From: Mariniflexile sp044335535
GTDB lineage: Bacteria > Bacteroidota > Bacteroidia > Flavobacteriales > Flavobacteriaceae
Direction: 5' to 3'
Assembly: GCF_044335535.1 (NCBI RefSeq)
Contig: NZ_JBIQVZ010000009.1
Location: 76,706 to 140,705 of the forward strand
DNA length: 64,000 nucleotides
Part shown: one piece after another, positions 54,486 through 62,812 of the stretch
Layout of the letters: every line of letters starts with the position of its first letter
Position numbering within the stretch: position 1 is the stretch's first letter
Program-made: the position numbers and the translations under genes
The notes under the pieces: generated by a model
Told to the model about the DNA's origin: nothing
What the model saw: only the letters and a program-made list of their open reading frames with translations
The model's database searches: none

Positions 54486-54698
54486 ATGAATCGAATTAAA
54501 GACGTACTAAAAGAGCAGGGAAGGACTCAAACATGGCTATCTGAACAGCTTGAAAAAAGCTATGTTATAGTAACAAACTATTGTAATAACAATGTACAGC
54601 CTAGCATTGAAGTGCTCCGAAAAATTGCAAACATACTGGACGTTGACGTTAGGGTATTATTAGTTCCGACAAAATATAATAATCTAGAAGACGAGTGA
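54486..54698 (+). CDS. XRE-type helix-turn-helix regulator
   Basis: The frame also has an ATG at 54477, but 54486 (MNRIKDVLKEQGRTQTWLSEQL) gives the standard start of this small Cro/CI-like class. About 70 residues with one HTH (TWLSEQLEKSYVIVTNYCNN) and the IANILDVDVRVLL ending. No second domain. First single-gene unit of the stretch after the BspA-like region, followed by an R1 spacer. Confidence 0.85.
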   Translation: MNRIKDVLKEQGRTQTWLSEQLEKSYVIVTNYCNNNVQPSIEVLRKIANILDVDVRVLLVPTKYNNLEDE

Positions 54699-54775
54699 AA
54701 AAAAGATTATGTTGCCCCAACCCAGAGAAGTCTGTGACTTTATAGCAATATAAAAGAAAAGTAAGCGTATATAAG

Positions 54776-54808
54776 AAACTACATTTAACAAAAAGGTGTA
54801 GTTTTTTT
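54776..54808 (+). terminator. Terminator in R1 copy c
   Basis: 8-bp perfect stem, 13-nt loop, seven T residues on the 3' side. Confidence 0.75.
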
Positions 54809-54837
54809 ATTTAAACAGCTTATTAAAAAGTAATATA

Positions 54838-54867
54838 TTGCATACATAAACGATATAACTACACTTG
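54838..54867 (+). promoter_or_regulatory. Promoter in R1 copy c
   Basis: TTG, 19 nt, TACACTTG: one mismatch to TAnnTTTG. Equivalent sites at 45197-45226 (TATACTTG) and 58315-58344 (TACAATTG) keep the exact 19-nt spacing. Confidence 0.6.
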
Positions 54868-54992
54868 TGTTGCTGTTTGTTGTGGTTGTATGAGTGTTGG
54901 CAACAATATAACGACAAACATCGACAAAAGAAAAAACATACTTCCACCGTTATTTTGTACCTTTAAGTAATGAGCAACAATTAAAGTAAGAC

Positions 54993-55622
54993 ATGGCTAC
55001 TTTAAAAACTCTTAAATCATGGTTCTACCCTGTTACACCGTTAACGGTTGTAACACCTTTTAGCGTTGTTATTGCTATTTATTCTATCTATCTTGGTTTT
55101 ACTCTTGAGAGTCCTGCAATTATTTATCCCATTATAGTTGTGCCTATCACAGCGTTTATTGTTGGCTTGTACGTTTTAGACCGAATCCTTATAAAAAAAC
55201 TTTTTTCATATTACATACTCATTATAGCAGAACTGGTATTGCTGGCTGGTGGTTATTTACAAATTAATTATGCGAATAATACAACCCATATTCATATAAC
55301 AACTGATGAAGATTATATTTTCGTGCTGTTTGATGCCCATGAGAATTCCATGGACCGTTTCAAAAAAAAAGGCTTCTTTAGCAAAGAGCTGCTGATTAAC
55401 GGTAACATTATACACTTGGATTCATCACTGCGTTATAGATACGATATACGTGTCTTCCCTCCCGATAGTTGGATGAATAGTTATGAAGAACGTGGTAACT
55501 ACTTTTATGAAGGAGACACAATACCTTACATATACAAGTTAAGAAGTCGACAAGCGAACGAATATGCACGCACTCAACAAACATATATTGACAGCTTACT
55601 GACTCTGGCATTGCAAAAATAA
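54993..55622 (+). CDS. Membrane protein of unknown function
   Basis: 209 residues. Three hydrophobic segments in the first 95 residues (TPFSVVIAIYSIYLG, IIYPIIVVPITAFIVGLYVL, YYILIIAELVLLAGGYL) and a soluble C-terminal domain (about 100-209) probably on the outside. No family recognised. Its unit is bracketed by GTGTTGGCAACA upstream and the near-complement CTGCTGCCAACACC downstream (55782-55795). Confidence 0.65.
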   Translation: MATLKTLKSWFYPVTPLTVVTPFSVVIAIYSIYLGFTLESPAIIYPIIVVPITAFIVGLYVLDRILIKKLFSYYILIIAELVLLAGGYLQINYANNTTHIHITTDEDYIFVLFDAHENSMDRFKKKGFFSKELLINGNIIHLDSSLRYRYDIRVFPPDSWMNSYEERGNYFYEGDTIPYIYKLRSRQANEYARTQQTYIDSLLTLALQK

Positions 55623-55798
55623 GCAAGAAAAAATCCGAGTGAACGAACTGGCTCTGTTATTAAAAACTAGTTATTTAGTCGTGAGGATGTGGAAGCAAAA
55701 AAGTCTACCAGCATTCTCGCTGAGTAATCTCTTGCCCGCACGTTGTTCTCATTTTCGTATTTTATGAATATCTATAACTTACTGCTGCCAACACCGGT

Positions 55799-55949
55799 GG
55801 CTGTTGCACAACTCCTAATTTCAAATAAATCTATAAAAATTAACACTACTAAAAATTATAAATCATTAAAAACAAGTGATTTACTGTTTGCCAAGCAACG
55901 ATGATTAGAGAGAAATTAGAGAATTTCATGGTTGTGCAAGAGGCACACT
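55799..55949. mobile_element. R2 element, copy 1
   Basis: Inverted ends TTGCACAAC (55804-55812)/GTTGTGCAA (55931-55939). Interior shared with copies 2 and 3: CTAATTTCAAATAAATC, TAAATCATTAAAAACAAG, TTTACTGTTTGCCAAGCAA. No coding capacity. Confidence 0.78.
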
Positions 55950-56073
55950 GAATAACCGCAATTACGGCGGATTCGACTACGTCCGAATCCACTCGGAATT
56001 GCTAACGACAGTGCCAAACCGAAAATTAACGCATATTAACACGTAACTGACGGTTATACGAGACAGCTGTGCG
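55946..56073. repeat. attC-like hairpin DNA behind R2 copy 1
   Basis: ATAACCG (55952-55958) pairs with CGGTTAT (56051-56057); inside lies GGATTCG-ACTACGTC-CGAATCC. Outer GCACA pairs with TGTGC (56068-56072). The whole can fold into a long imperfect hairpin as integron recombination sites do. Confidence 0.55.
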
Positions 56074-56158
56074 TCATTTAATCATCTTCAAGAAAATCAT
56101 CCATCCATTAACGAAAATTATCCATTTTAAGCCATTGCATTCTTCATCAACTTTGTAG

Positions 56159-56172
56159 TGTCAATATTGACA
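56159..56172. promoter_or_regulatory. Candidate operator
   Basis: TGTCAATATTGACA, perfect 14-bp palindrome 20 bp before the AhpD-like start. It could serve the AraC-type regulator encoded two genes downstream. Inference. Confidence 0.5.
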
Positions 56173-56192
56173 AGCAATTTTAAAAATTAAAA

Positions 56193-56738
56193 ATGGAAAA
56201 TGTAACTGCAACGGAATTTAATGTTCCAACAAGAAATGAAGTATCTCAAACCAATCAAGAAATTTTTGATAATTTAAACAAAGCATTAGGTTTTGTGCCG
56301 AATCTTTATGCAACTATAGGGTATTCAGACAATGGTTTAAAACGATTTTTAGACTATCAAAATGCTAAAACGTCATTAAACAACAAAGAGAAAGAAGCAG
56401 TAAACCTTATTGTAAGTCAGGTAAATGAGTGTGTGTATTGTCAAAGTGCACATTTAGTATTGGGAAAAATGAATGGATTTAATGATGAACAATTATTAAA
56501 TATCAGAAAAGGAAGAAGTGAAAATGCTAAATTGAATGCATTAGTAAAATTGGCAGCAGATATCACTCAAAACAGAGGCAAAGCTAGAAATGAAAATGTA
56601 GAGGACTTCTTTGCCCAAGGATATACTAAAGAAAATCTTGTAGATGTAATACTTCAGGTAAGTGATAAAACAGCTATGAATTATTTACACAACCTTACTA
56701 AAGTGCCTGTAGATTTCCCTTTAGCTAAAACCATTTAA
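56193..56738 (+). CDS. Carboxymuconolactone decarboxylase / AhpD-like protein
   Basis: 181 residues. The conserved EAVNLIVSQVNECVYCQSAH block near residue 70-90 has the CxxC-H redox motif of AhpD-type peroxidase-related proteins. Probably a cytoplasmic alkylhydroperoxidase-like enzyme. A strong terminator follows. The next two genes (NTF2-like DUF1348, AraC regulator) are on the same strand and belong to the same unit. Confidence 0.88.
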   Translation: MENVTATEFNVPTRNEVSQTNQEIFDNLNKALGFVPNLYATIGYSDNGLKRFLDYQNAKTSLNNKEKEAVNLIVSQVNECVYCQSAHLVLGKMNGFNDEQLLNIRKGRSENAKLNALVKLAADITQNRGKARNENVEDFFAQGYTKENLVDVILQVSDKTAMNYLHNLTKVPVDFPLAKTI

Positions 56739-56742
56739 AAAC

Positions 56743-56783
56743 AAATAAAGGAAATATGGGTTTTCATGTTTCCTTTATTTTTA
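56743..56783 (+). terminator. Intrinsic terminator behind the AhpD-like gene
   Basis: Perfect 12-bp stem AAATAAAGGAAA/TTTCCTTTATTT (56743-56754, 56769-56780) with following T residues. Confidence 0.85.
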
Positions 56784-56803
56784 ACTTTTAAATCAATTTA
56801 GAT

Positions 56804-57223
56804 ATGAATCAAGAAAAGAAATATCCGCTTCCCCCATTTACTTTAGAATCTGCACTTGAAAAAGTTCAAAAAGCAGAAGATGCATGGAATTCCAAAGACC
56901 CAATACAAGTCTCAAAAGCATACACCATAGATTCTGAATGGAGAAATAGAACACAATTTATTAACGGAAGAGAAGAAATTGTTGCGTTTTTAACCAAGAA
57001 ATGGGAAAACGAAAAACATTATAAACTAAAAAAAGAACTTTGGGGTTTTAGAGGAAATAGAATGGCTGTTAGATTTGAGTATGAATTTCAAGATAAAAAC
57101 GACCAATGGTACAGAGCCTATGGCAACGAGCTTTGGGAATTTAATGAAAACGGACTCATGCAAAAACGCTACGCTAGTATAAACGATTTAAAAATTGAAG
57201 AAAACGAAAGAAAATTAATGTAA
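56804..57223 (+). CDS. DUF1348, NTF2-like protein
   Basis: 139 residues with the DUF1348 pattern: PPFTLESALEKVQKAEDAWNSKDP at the start, SEWRNRTQFINGREEI, LKKELWGFRGNRMAVRFEYE, and YGNELWEFNENGLMQKRYASIND. The NTF2-like cone fold binds small molecules, but no activity is established. The AraC gene starts 10 bp downstream. Confidence 0.9.
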   Translation: MNQEKKYPLPPFTLESALEKVQKAEDAWNSKDPIQVSKAYTIDSEWRNRTQFINGREEIVAFLTKKWENEKHYKLKKELWGFRGNRMAVRFEYEFQDKNDQWYRAYGNELWEFNENGLMQKRYASINDLKIEENERKLM

Positions 57224-57233
57224 AATTTAAATC

Positions 57234-58118
57234 ATGATGCAAAACAACAACTTCACGCTTATTAATCCGCAAACGGGTAACCTGGCATTTAAAATATACC
57301 ATTTAGAAAAAGATAATCCATTTGACCACATCCAAAGATTAAATTATTACTCGCTCATTTGGATTAAAAAAGGCAATGGGACCCTAAAAGCTGATTTTTA
57401 TGAATACGATTTTAATGAGAATATGTTGTTGTCTTTTTCACCTTATCAACCATTTATGCTTTGTGCTAAAACAGGCATAAGAGGTGTGGTAATTCATTTT
57501 CATCCCGATTTCTTCTGTATTCATAAACATCACAAAGAAGTTGCTTGTCATGGTGTGTTATTCAATAATATTTACAATCCACCAATAGTTCAAATTGAAG
57601 AAAAAGCTACGGCAAGTTTTGAAATGATAATAGAGCAATTCAAAGACGAAATGAAAAAGCCAGCTTTAGCACAATATGAATTATTAATTTCCTATTTAAA
57701 AATATTTTTAATAACAGCATCAAGATTAAAAACAGAACAACAAACCAAATTACAAAAAGCAACTACCAATAATAAAGAACCCTTCATTTTACAGAATTTA
57801 AAAAATTATATTGAAACGCATCACAAAACAAAGCATTCTGCTCGTGAATATGCCGATATGCTAGCAATTACACCAAAAGCATTAACAAGACTAACGAAAG
57901 CTCATTTTAATAAAACCTTAACCGACTTAATCTCGGAACGCATCATTATAGAAGCCAAAAGGGAATTATACTTAACCAATAAAACAGTTAAAGAAATTGC
58001 ATACCAGTTAGGTTATAATGACGAATACTATTTTAGCCGATTTTTTAAAAATAATGCAGATGTATCTCCACAACTTTATAGAGAAACTGTTGGTTTTAAT
58101 AGAGCTTCCGTTAATTAA
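57234..58118 (+). CDS. AraC family transcriptional regulator
   Basis: 294 residues: an N-terminal cupin-like sensing domain (about 10-150) and a C-terminal pair of HTH motifs (about 190-285: SAREYADMLAITPKALTRLTK and KTVKEIAYQLGYNDEYYFSRFFK). Two adjacent ATG codons make the start uncertain by one codon. It probably controls the AhpD-like/DUF1348 genes in front of it. The stop is followed directly by an R1 spacer. Confidence 0.92.
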   Translation: MMQNNNFTLINPQTGNLAFKIYHLEKDNPFDHIQRLNYYSLIWIKKGNGTLKADFYEYDFNENMLLSFSPYQPFMLCAKTGIRGVVIHFHPDFFCIHKHHKEVACHGVLFNNIYNPPIVQIEEKATASFEMIIEQFKDEMKKPALAQYELLISYLKIFLITASRLKTEQQTKLQKATTNNKEPFILQNLKNYIETHHKTKHSAREYADMLAITPKALTRLTKAHFNKTLTDLISERIIIEAKRELYLTNKTVKEIAYQLGYNDEYYFSRFFKNNADVSPQLYRETVGFNRASVN

Positions 58119-58125
58119 AAAAAAA

Positions 58126-58380
58126 ACGAACGCACAACACTGTGTCCTACGAAAAGCACTAGCCCAGTTTTCCAAAGTTAATATTTATTCTTTTAATTAT
58201 CAGCTTTAAGAAGACTATGACTTAGCAGCAATATAAAAGGAGAGCATGTGTAAGAAACTACATTTTTCAATGAGTGTGTTTTTTTATGTAAATGCCTTAT
58301 TAAAAAGTAATATATTGCATACATAAATCGTATAACTACAATTGTGTTGTCGTTTGTAGTGGTTGTATGAGTGCTGTGTG
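58126..58380. repeat. R1 spacer, copy a
   Basis: Begins CGAACGCACAACACTGTGTCC, passes through GCACTAGCCCAG, CTTAGCAGCAATATAAAA and AAGAAACTACATTT, then the promoter-like TTG (58315-58317)-N19-TACAATTG (58337-58344), and ends GTTGTATGAGTGCTGTGTG. Confidence 0.78.
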
Positions 58381-58403
58381 TCATTTAAAAAACGAACTCT
58401 GAA

Positions 58404-58961
58404 TTGAAAAAACTGCTGATAATAACACTTTCTACAATTTTAGTTTCTTGCGGAATTAAAAGAAACAAAACGGAATTTGACAAAATAACTATTGACAAAG
58501 AATTAAATAGCAACCTGTTTAATTCAACTGAATTTATGCTCAATCCTTTGACTTTGAAAACGGAATCTGGATATGACAATTATCCTGACTCAACTCAATA
58601 TATCATAAAATCTAATGCAATTGTAAATAACGACAGTTTAAGGTTAATGAGGTTTGCGAAATTAAAACGAATTGACTCTGATACTCTTGAATTGAAAATA
58701 TTTGAGACTAATCCAGCGTATAGTCAAAACTTGACAATTAAAATAGTCAATAACGAATTCAAAACAGAATTTGATTACAGAATGTCTGGACCACCAATTG
58801 AACCGAAAATAAAAAAACTTAAACAGGAATTAACTATTAAATCAATTCCAAAACAAAATGGTGAAATGATTTTTGGCTCGTTCTATTTTAAAGGAATTTG
58901 TGAATCGGATTGTAATGGAGGAATTGAAATAAAAGGCGATTTTAAAGCGGAATTGGAATAA
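58404..58961 (+). CDS. Hypothetical lipoprotein
   Basis: TTG start (MKKLLIITLSTILVSCG) with a clear lipobox, mature part 170 residues of mixed strands, ending GDFKAELE. No family recognised. Its unit is bracketed by GTGCTGTGTGT (58371-58381) and ACACACAACACC (58972-58983), complementary at 10 of 11 positions. Confidence 0.7.
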   Translation: MKKLLIITLSTILVSCGIKRNKTEFDKITIDKELNSNLFNSTEFMLNPLTLKTESGYDNYPDSTQYIIKSNAIVNNDSLRLMRFAKLKRIDSDTLELKIFETNPAYSQNLTIKIVNNEFKTEFDYRMSGPPIEPKIKKLKQELTIKSIPKQNGEMIFGSFYFKGICESDCNGGIEIKGDFKAELE

Positions 58962-58970
58962 AATAAAACG

Positions 58971-59210
58971 AACACACAACACCGTGTCCTATAAAAAAGC
59001 ACTAGCCCAGTTCCCCAAAGTTAATCATCAACTTTAAGAAGATTATGACTTAGCAGCAATATAAAAAAAGTAAGCATATATAAGAAACTACATTTTTCAA
59101 TAAGTGTAATTTTTTTTATGTAAACACCTTATTAAAAAGTAATATATTGCATACATAAACGATATAACTAAAATGGGGTTGCTGTTTGTTGTGGTTGTAT
59201 GAGTGTTAGC
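58971..59210. repeat. R1 spacer, copy b
   Basis: Highly similar to copy a over its whole length. The -7 box has decayed to TAAAATGG (59169-59176) while TTG and the 19-nt spacing remain. Ends TGTATGAGTGTTAGC. Confidence 0.8.
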
Positions 59211-59216
59211 AAACAT

Positions 59217-59774
59217 ATGAAAAGACACCTACTTACTTCAATCATTATTCTGATTTTCATAGTTTCTTGTAAACAAAAGGAAACCAAAAAAGCGAAATCA
59301 ATTGACCAAGAGCTAACGACTGAACTAAAACTCAAACCAGAAAAACCGATTGAGGAAATTGTTATTCCTGAACAATACTTCGAAATTGATAGTTTAAGGT
59401 TAAAACTGGAATCTGAATTAGATAAATTAGCTTTGAACCCAAATTTTGATTTAAAAACTGAACCGATAACCAATACTCACGACAAAACAATAACTGATAC
59501 AATTAAAACACGGACTTTTGATAAAACTAAAATTCACTCTTATAAATATTTAGAAAGAGAATGGGTTTGTAAAGCAGAAATACGAAATTCTGAATTTGAG
59601 TTTTTAGATTCAGTCAAAATTGGAACAAAAAAACAAACATTTGAAAATATTATAAAATCGAAATTGGATTCTGATTTAATAAAAATCGGAGATTTAGAAA
59701 ATACATCTGTTTTCATTTTCGCATTTGAGAATGACACTCTAAAAACAATTGATTATCAAGGCTACGTGGATTAA
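59217..59774 (+). CDS. Hypothetical lipoprotein
   Basis: The frame opens at 59199, but the first six codons lie in the spacer edge; the ATG at 59217 (MKRHLLTSIIILIFIVSCK) gives a lipoprotein signal and is preferred. 185 residues, charged, no recognised family. The unit has perfectly complementary edges TGTTAGCAAACAT (59204-59216) and ATGTTTGCTAACA (59779-59791). Confidence 0.7.
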   Translation: MKRHLLTSIIILIFIVSCKQKETKKAKSIDQELTTELKLKPEKPIEEIVIPEQYFEIDSLRLKLESELDKLALNPNFDLKTEPITNTHDKTITDTIKTRTFDKTKIHSYKYLEREWVCKAEIRNSEFEFLDSVKIGTKKQTFENIIKSKLDSDLIKIGDLENTSVFIFAFENDTLKTIDYQGYVD

Positions 59775-59778
59775 AAAA

Positions 59779-60163
59779 ATGTTTGCTAACAACGGTAGCG
59801 GTTGCACAACTCATAATTTCAAATAAATCAATAAATTTAGACACTACTAAAAATTATAAATCATTAAAAACAAGTAATTTACTGTTTGCCAAGCAATGAT
59901 GATTAGAGAGAAATTAGAGAATTTCATAGTTGTGCAACAGGCACACCGTGTATAATTAATTGCTAGTTCTAGCCTACTTACGAAAAACCTCGCGGATTTT
60001 GAACTGCCCCCTAACAGAAAAACCAGTTAAGTTTTTAAGTTAACGGTCAAAAAATGAAAAAAAAACATAAACTTTTAAGGATCAAATGATTAACTTTGAG
60101 GGTGGTTGGAATTAAAAAACAGTTAGGATATCAATAATTTTGTATTAACTAAAATTAATTACG
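59779..60163. other. Spacer with R2 copy 2 and attC-like tail, no gene
   Basis: R2 copy 2 (59801-59938) is followed by CACACCGTGTATAATTAATTGCTAG and a GCGGATTTT-containing stretch similar in style to integron-type sites. A TAATTTTG box (60135-60142) before the methyltransferase start may be its -7 element, but the nearest TTG (60106) is 26 nt away. Confidence 0.5.
59801..59938. mobile_element. R2 element, copy 2
   Basis: 138 bp bounded by perfect 10-bp inverted ends GTTGCACAAC/GTTGTGCAAC. Best-preserved copy. Confidence 0.82.
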
Positions 60164-60769
60164 ATGAATTACAAGTTTGCATATTCAATAGGCTTTCATC
60201 CATGGGAAGACGCTGAACGACACAAGCCATTTGTCGATAAAATTACGAAAATATTTGAGAGAGAAGAAATTGGTTTAACTCCTCCGTACGGAAAAGCGCT
60301 CGATATTGGTTGCGGTAGCGCTGTGTGGGGAATCAGTTTGGCAAAACGAGGGTGGGATGTTACAGGTGTTGACATAGTTGATAAAGCATTGAAAAGAGCT
60401 GAAGAACGTATAAAAAAAGAAAATGTAAATATTGAACTTGTTAAAGATGACGTAACTGAACTTCACAAAATTGGAAATGGCTATAAATTACTTTTGGACA
60501 CTGGTACATTTCATGGATTGAATAGTTCGCAACGAATTGCAATGGGAAAGGCATTAAATAATATTGCTGCTGAAGATGCGACAATACTTTTACTTGTGTG
60601 GGATCCTAAATGGAGAGCCTTTTTGCCAAGTGGAGCCAGTCGCAAAGAAATTGAAATGTGCTTTCCAGTTTGGGAAATAACTCATGTGGAATCTGCTGCT
60701 GATGAGCCAGAGGCAATCTATAAAATTCTAAAAGCAAATGAACAGTGGTATCGACTTCGCCGTAAATGA
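60164..60769 (+). CDS. Class I SAM-dependent methyltransferase
   Basis: 201 residues: motif I ALDIGCGSAVWGISLAKRGW (about 45-64), motif II VTGVDIVDKALKRAEE (about 66-81), and LLLDTGTFHGL (about 109). The short, acidic-loop form resembles TehB/thiopurine-type small-molecule methyltransferases. Substrate unknown. Confidence 0.85.
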   Translation: MNYKFAYSIGFHPWEDAERHKPFVDKITKIFEREEIGLTPPYGKALDIGCGSAVWGISLAKRGWDVTGVDIVDKALKRAEERIKKENVNIELVKDDVTELHKIGNGYKLLLDTGTFHGLNSSQRIAMGKALNNIAAEDATILLLVWDPKWRAFLPSGASRKEIEMCFPVWEITHVESAADEPEAIYKILKANEQWYRLRRK

Positions 60770-60808
60770 ATTAAACCATCTAAATAACTGGGCATAACAC
60801 CGGTAGCT

Positions 60809-60946
60809 GTTGCACAAGGCCTAATTTCAAATAAATCAATGAATTTTGATACTACTAAAAAATATAAATCATTAAAAACAAGCAATTTACTGTTTGCCAA
60901 GCAACGATGATTAGAGAGGGATTAGAGAATTTCATGGTTGTGCAAC
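60809..60946. mobile_element. R2 element, copy 3
   Basis: Ends GTTGCACAA (60809-60817) and TTGTGCAAC (60938-60946), 138 bp like copy 2 and highly similar in between. Confidence 0.8.
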
Positions 60947-61281
60947 AGGCACAATGTATAAAACTAATTGCTCAATTTTGAGCTTAACCAAAGGTCGTTG
61001 CAAGTTTACTACGTCTGATTACTTTGTCATTTCTATATATAATGTTTAAAATTATGTAGCCTTATTTCAGGACGGGTCATTACTAATGATTTTGTTTATA
61101 TTACCACTTTATATTATACTAACGGAAGTTTTTTTTCTTAAAAAATAAGCCTAGAAAGAAACAGAAAGCAAGTCACAGATTTTTATTCAATAGCAATTAT
61201 TATTTTTTGTGTTTAAATTAGCATAACAAAAAAAGAACTCACATTTCTGTAAGGAGGTTGGTATTAATTAGAGGTTCCAAG
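60947..61281. other. Gene-free stretch behind R2 copy 3
   Basis: Starts with CACAATGTATAAAACTAATTGCTC, parallel to the tail behind copy 2. Beyond about 61000 I see only AT-rich sequence without genes or repeats. Confidence 0.45.
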
Positions 61282-62199
61282 TTACTTTTCATAATACTCT
61301 ATTTCCCTTTCTAGTATGTACTTGGGTGTTTCATTTTCAAATTTAATTTTCCTTATCCAATTCCCTTTATCATCATAGTCATATTTATAATTAACAACCC
61401 AGCCTAAACTTCCATTTATGTCATATCGACTCTCTTCCGTTTTATTCCCTTTTTCATCGAATTTGAAGAGAGTCTTGAAGTTCAAATTTTTATCCCAGTT
61501 ATAATTATTTAATTCAATGGTGTTGCCGTTAGAGTCGTATTTAAAAATTTCTCTATATGACCAGCGTCGCTTTGATGAAAAAAAATGTTTTGTTTCAATT
61601 AAATTGCCTTTATCGTCATATTTATACGTTTTTTTAAAGTCTAATTTTCCTTCGCTGTTATAATTATTATCTTCAATTAAGTAGCCATAATCATCATATT
61701 TATACGTTATATTAAAAGCTAAGGCCCCATTTGCTCTATAATAACTATCTTCAATTATATTATCATTGTCATCATATTTAGATATAATCTTAGAGTCTAA
61801 ATTCCCATTGGGATTATTTATAACACATTCAATACAATTTCCTTTATCGTCTAATTTATTACTGCCCTTAATGTATAAACTCCCGTCAGAATTATAATTA
61901 GTCCATTCAATTATATTACCATTTTCATCGTACTTAATATAAATATCATAGTTAGAAGAATATTGTCGTTTTCTGTCTCCTTTAATGATTTCTCCTGATA
62001 TCTCAACTGTTTTATAAGAGAACTCCTTATATGATTTAACTTTTCCAAACAGATTTTCCGTTTCTAAAGCACTCTTCTTTTTAAAAAAGGGTTTAGTATT
62101 TTTAAAAATATTTTGCTCTTCTAAATCATTTTTTTTCTTATAGGAAGAGCAGCTAAAAATTAACAGGATTATGACTGTGTATAAAATTGACTTTTTCAT
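61282..62199 (-). CDS. YD-repeat (RHS-like) lipoprotein, copy 1
   Basis: The frame extends to 62292, but the ATG at 62199 (MKKSILYTVIILLIFSCSSYK) provides a lipoprotein signal; the extended version would overlap the next gene. 305 residues made of about nine YD-type repeats of 21-25 residues (YDDKGNLIETKHF, YDSNGNTIELNNY and so on). It is homologous to the gene at 62813. Surface-exposed repeat protein; role unknown. Confidence 0.8.
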   Translation of the reverse strand: MKKSILYTVIILLIFSCSSYKKKNDLEEQNIFKNTKPFFKKKSALETENLFGKVKSYKEFSYKTVEISGEIIKGDRKRQYSSNYDIYIKYDENGNIIEWTNYNSDGSLYIKGSNKLDDKGNCIECVINNPNGNLDSKIISKYDDNDNIIEDSYYRANGALAFNITYKYDDYGYLIEDNNYNSEGKLDFKKTYKYDDKGNLIETKHFFSSKRRWSYREIFKYDSNGNTIELNNYNWDKNLNFKTLFKFDEKGNKTEESRYDINGSLGWVVNYKYDYDDKGNWIRKIKFENETPKYILEREIEYYEK

Positions 62200-62236
62200 A
62201 AGTAGCAATAATAATTTTGCACGCATTGTTAATCTG

Positions 62237-62650
62237 CTATGGGGCATATATAAAGTCTGTTTCACCAATAAAATCATAACCTGGCATTTCATTTATATAC
62301 CTTAAAACCTTTACTTTATATTTATCTCCTTCAATTAATTGCACAGCTGGGACTGTTATGTCTACACCTGCTGGATTTACACCATATACTAGAGGTGGGG
62401 ATATTGGGTTATCTTGAGTGATATCACTCGCCCATACAACATCTAAATAATTGGTACCGCTAACCGATACAGCATGACGATAGACAATAAAACCATCCAC
62501 ATCACAAGGTGGATCCCAAGAAAAAATAGGCTGTTCTTTGATTTGGACCGTCAATGATACCCTACTTGGGCAGTCTCCCGGTCCTCTTGGTGTTTCACAA
62601 CCACATATAAAAAATGACACCACTGCTAATACCAATATCAAATTTTTCAT
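62237..62650 (-). CDS. Small lipoprotein with fibronectin-type-III-like domain
   Basis: 137 residues: lipoprotein signal (MKNLILVLAVVSFFICGCE), then a beta-sandwich-like domain (IFSWDPPCDVDGFIVYRHAV ... GDKYKVKVLRYI) in FnIII style with two Cys that could pair. It lies 37 bp upstream of the YD-repeat lipoprotein start on the same strand, so the two are probably co-transcribed. Confidence 0.7.
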   Translation of the reverse strand: MKNLILVLAVVSFFICGCETPRGPGDCPSRVSLTVQIKEQPIFSWDPPCDVDGFIVYRHAVSVSGTNYLDVVWASDITQDNPISPPLVYGVNPAGVDITVPAVQLIEGDKYKVKVLRYINEMPGYDFIGETDFIYAP

Positions 62651-62812
62651 AACTAAAAAATAAACATTAGTAATAAAATCAATACTTTAGAATGATAAAT
62701 TAATTTATGACTTTAAAAAATATCACAAAATGATATTAGTCAGTTCAGATTGAACAATTAGTATCTATTTTTATAGATAAGCTTGTTAGATATCCAATTA
62801 AAATAAGGTATC

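Larger units (their letters stand above)
54700..54905. repeat. R1 spacer, copy c
   Basis: Contains a terminator-like stem AAACTACA (54776-54783)/TGTAGTTT (54797-54804) with T run, then a promoter-like TTG (54838-54840)-N19-TACACTTG (54860-54867), ending GTGTTGGCAACA at the 5' edge of the next unit. The left third is more diverged than in copies a and b. Confidence 0.75.

Noticed and set aside
54700..60946. R1/R2 copies as CRISPR or riboswitch
   Set aside because: Too few, too long and separated by whole genes for CRISPR; no conserved ligand-binding architecture, and R2 has transposon-like ends.
62199..62292. 31-codon N-terminal extension of the YD-repeat lipoprotein
   Set aside because: It overlaps the preceding lipoprotein gene and would bury the lipobox 50 residues inside the protein.
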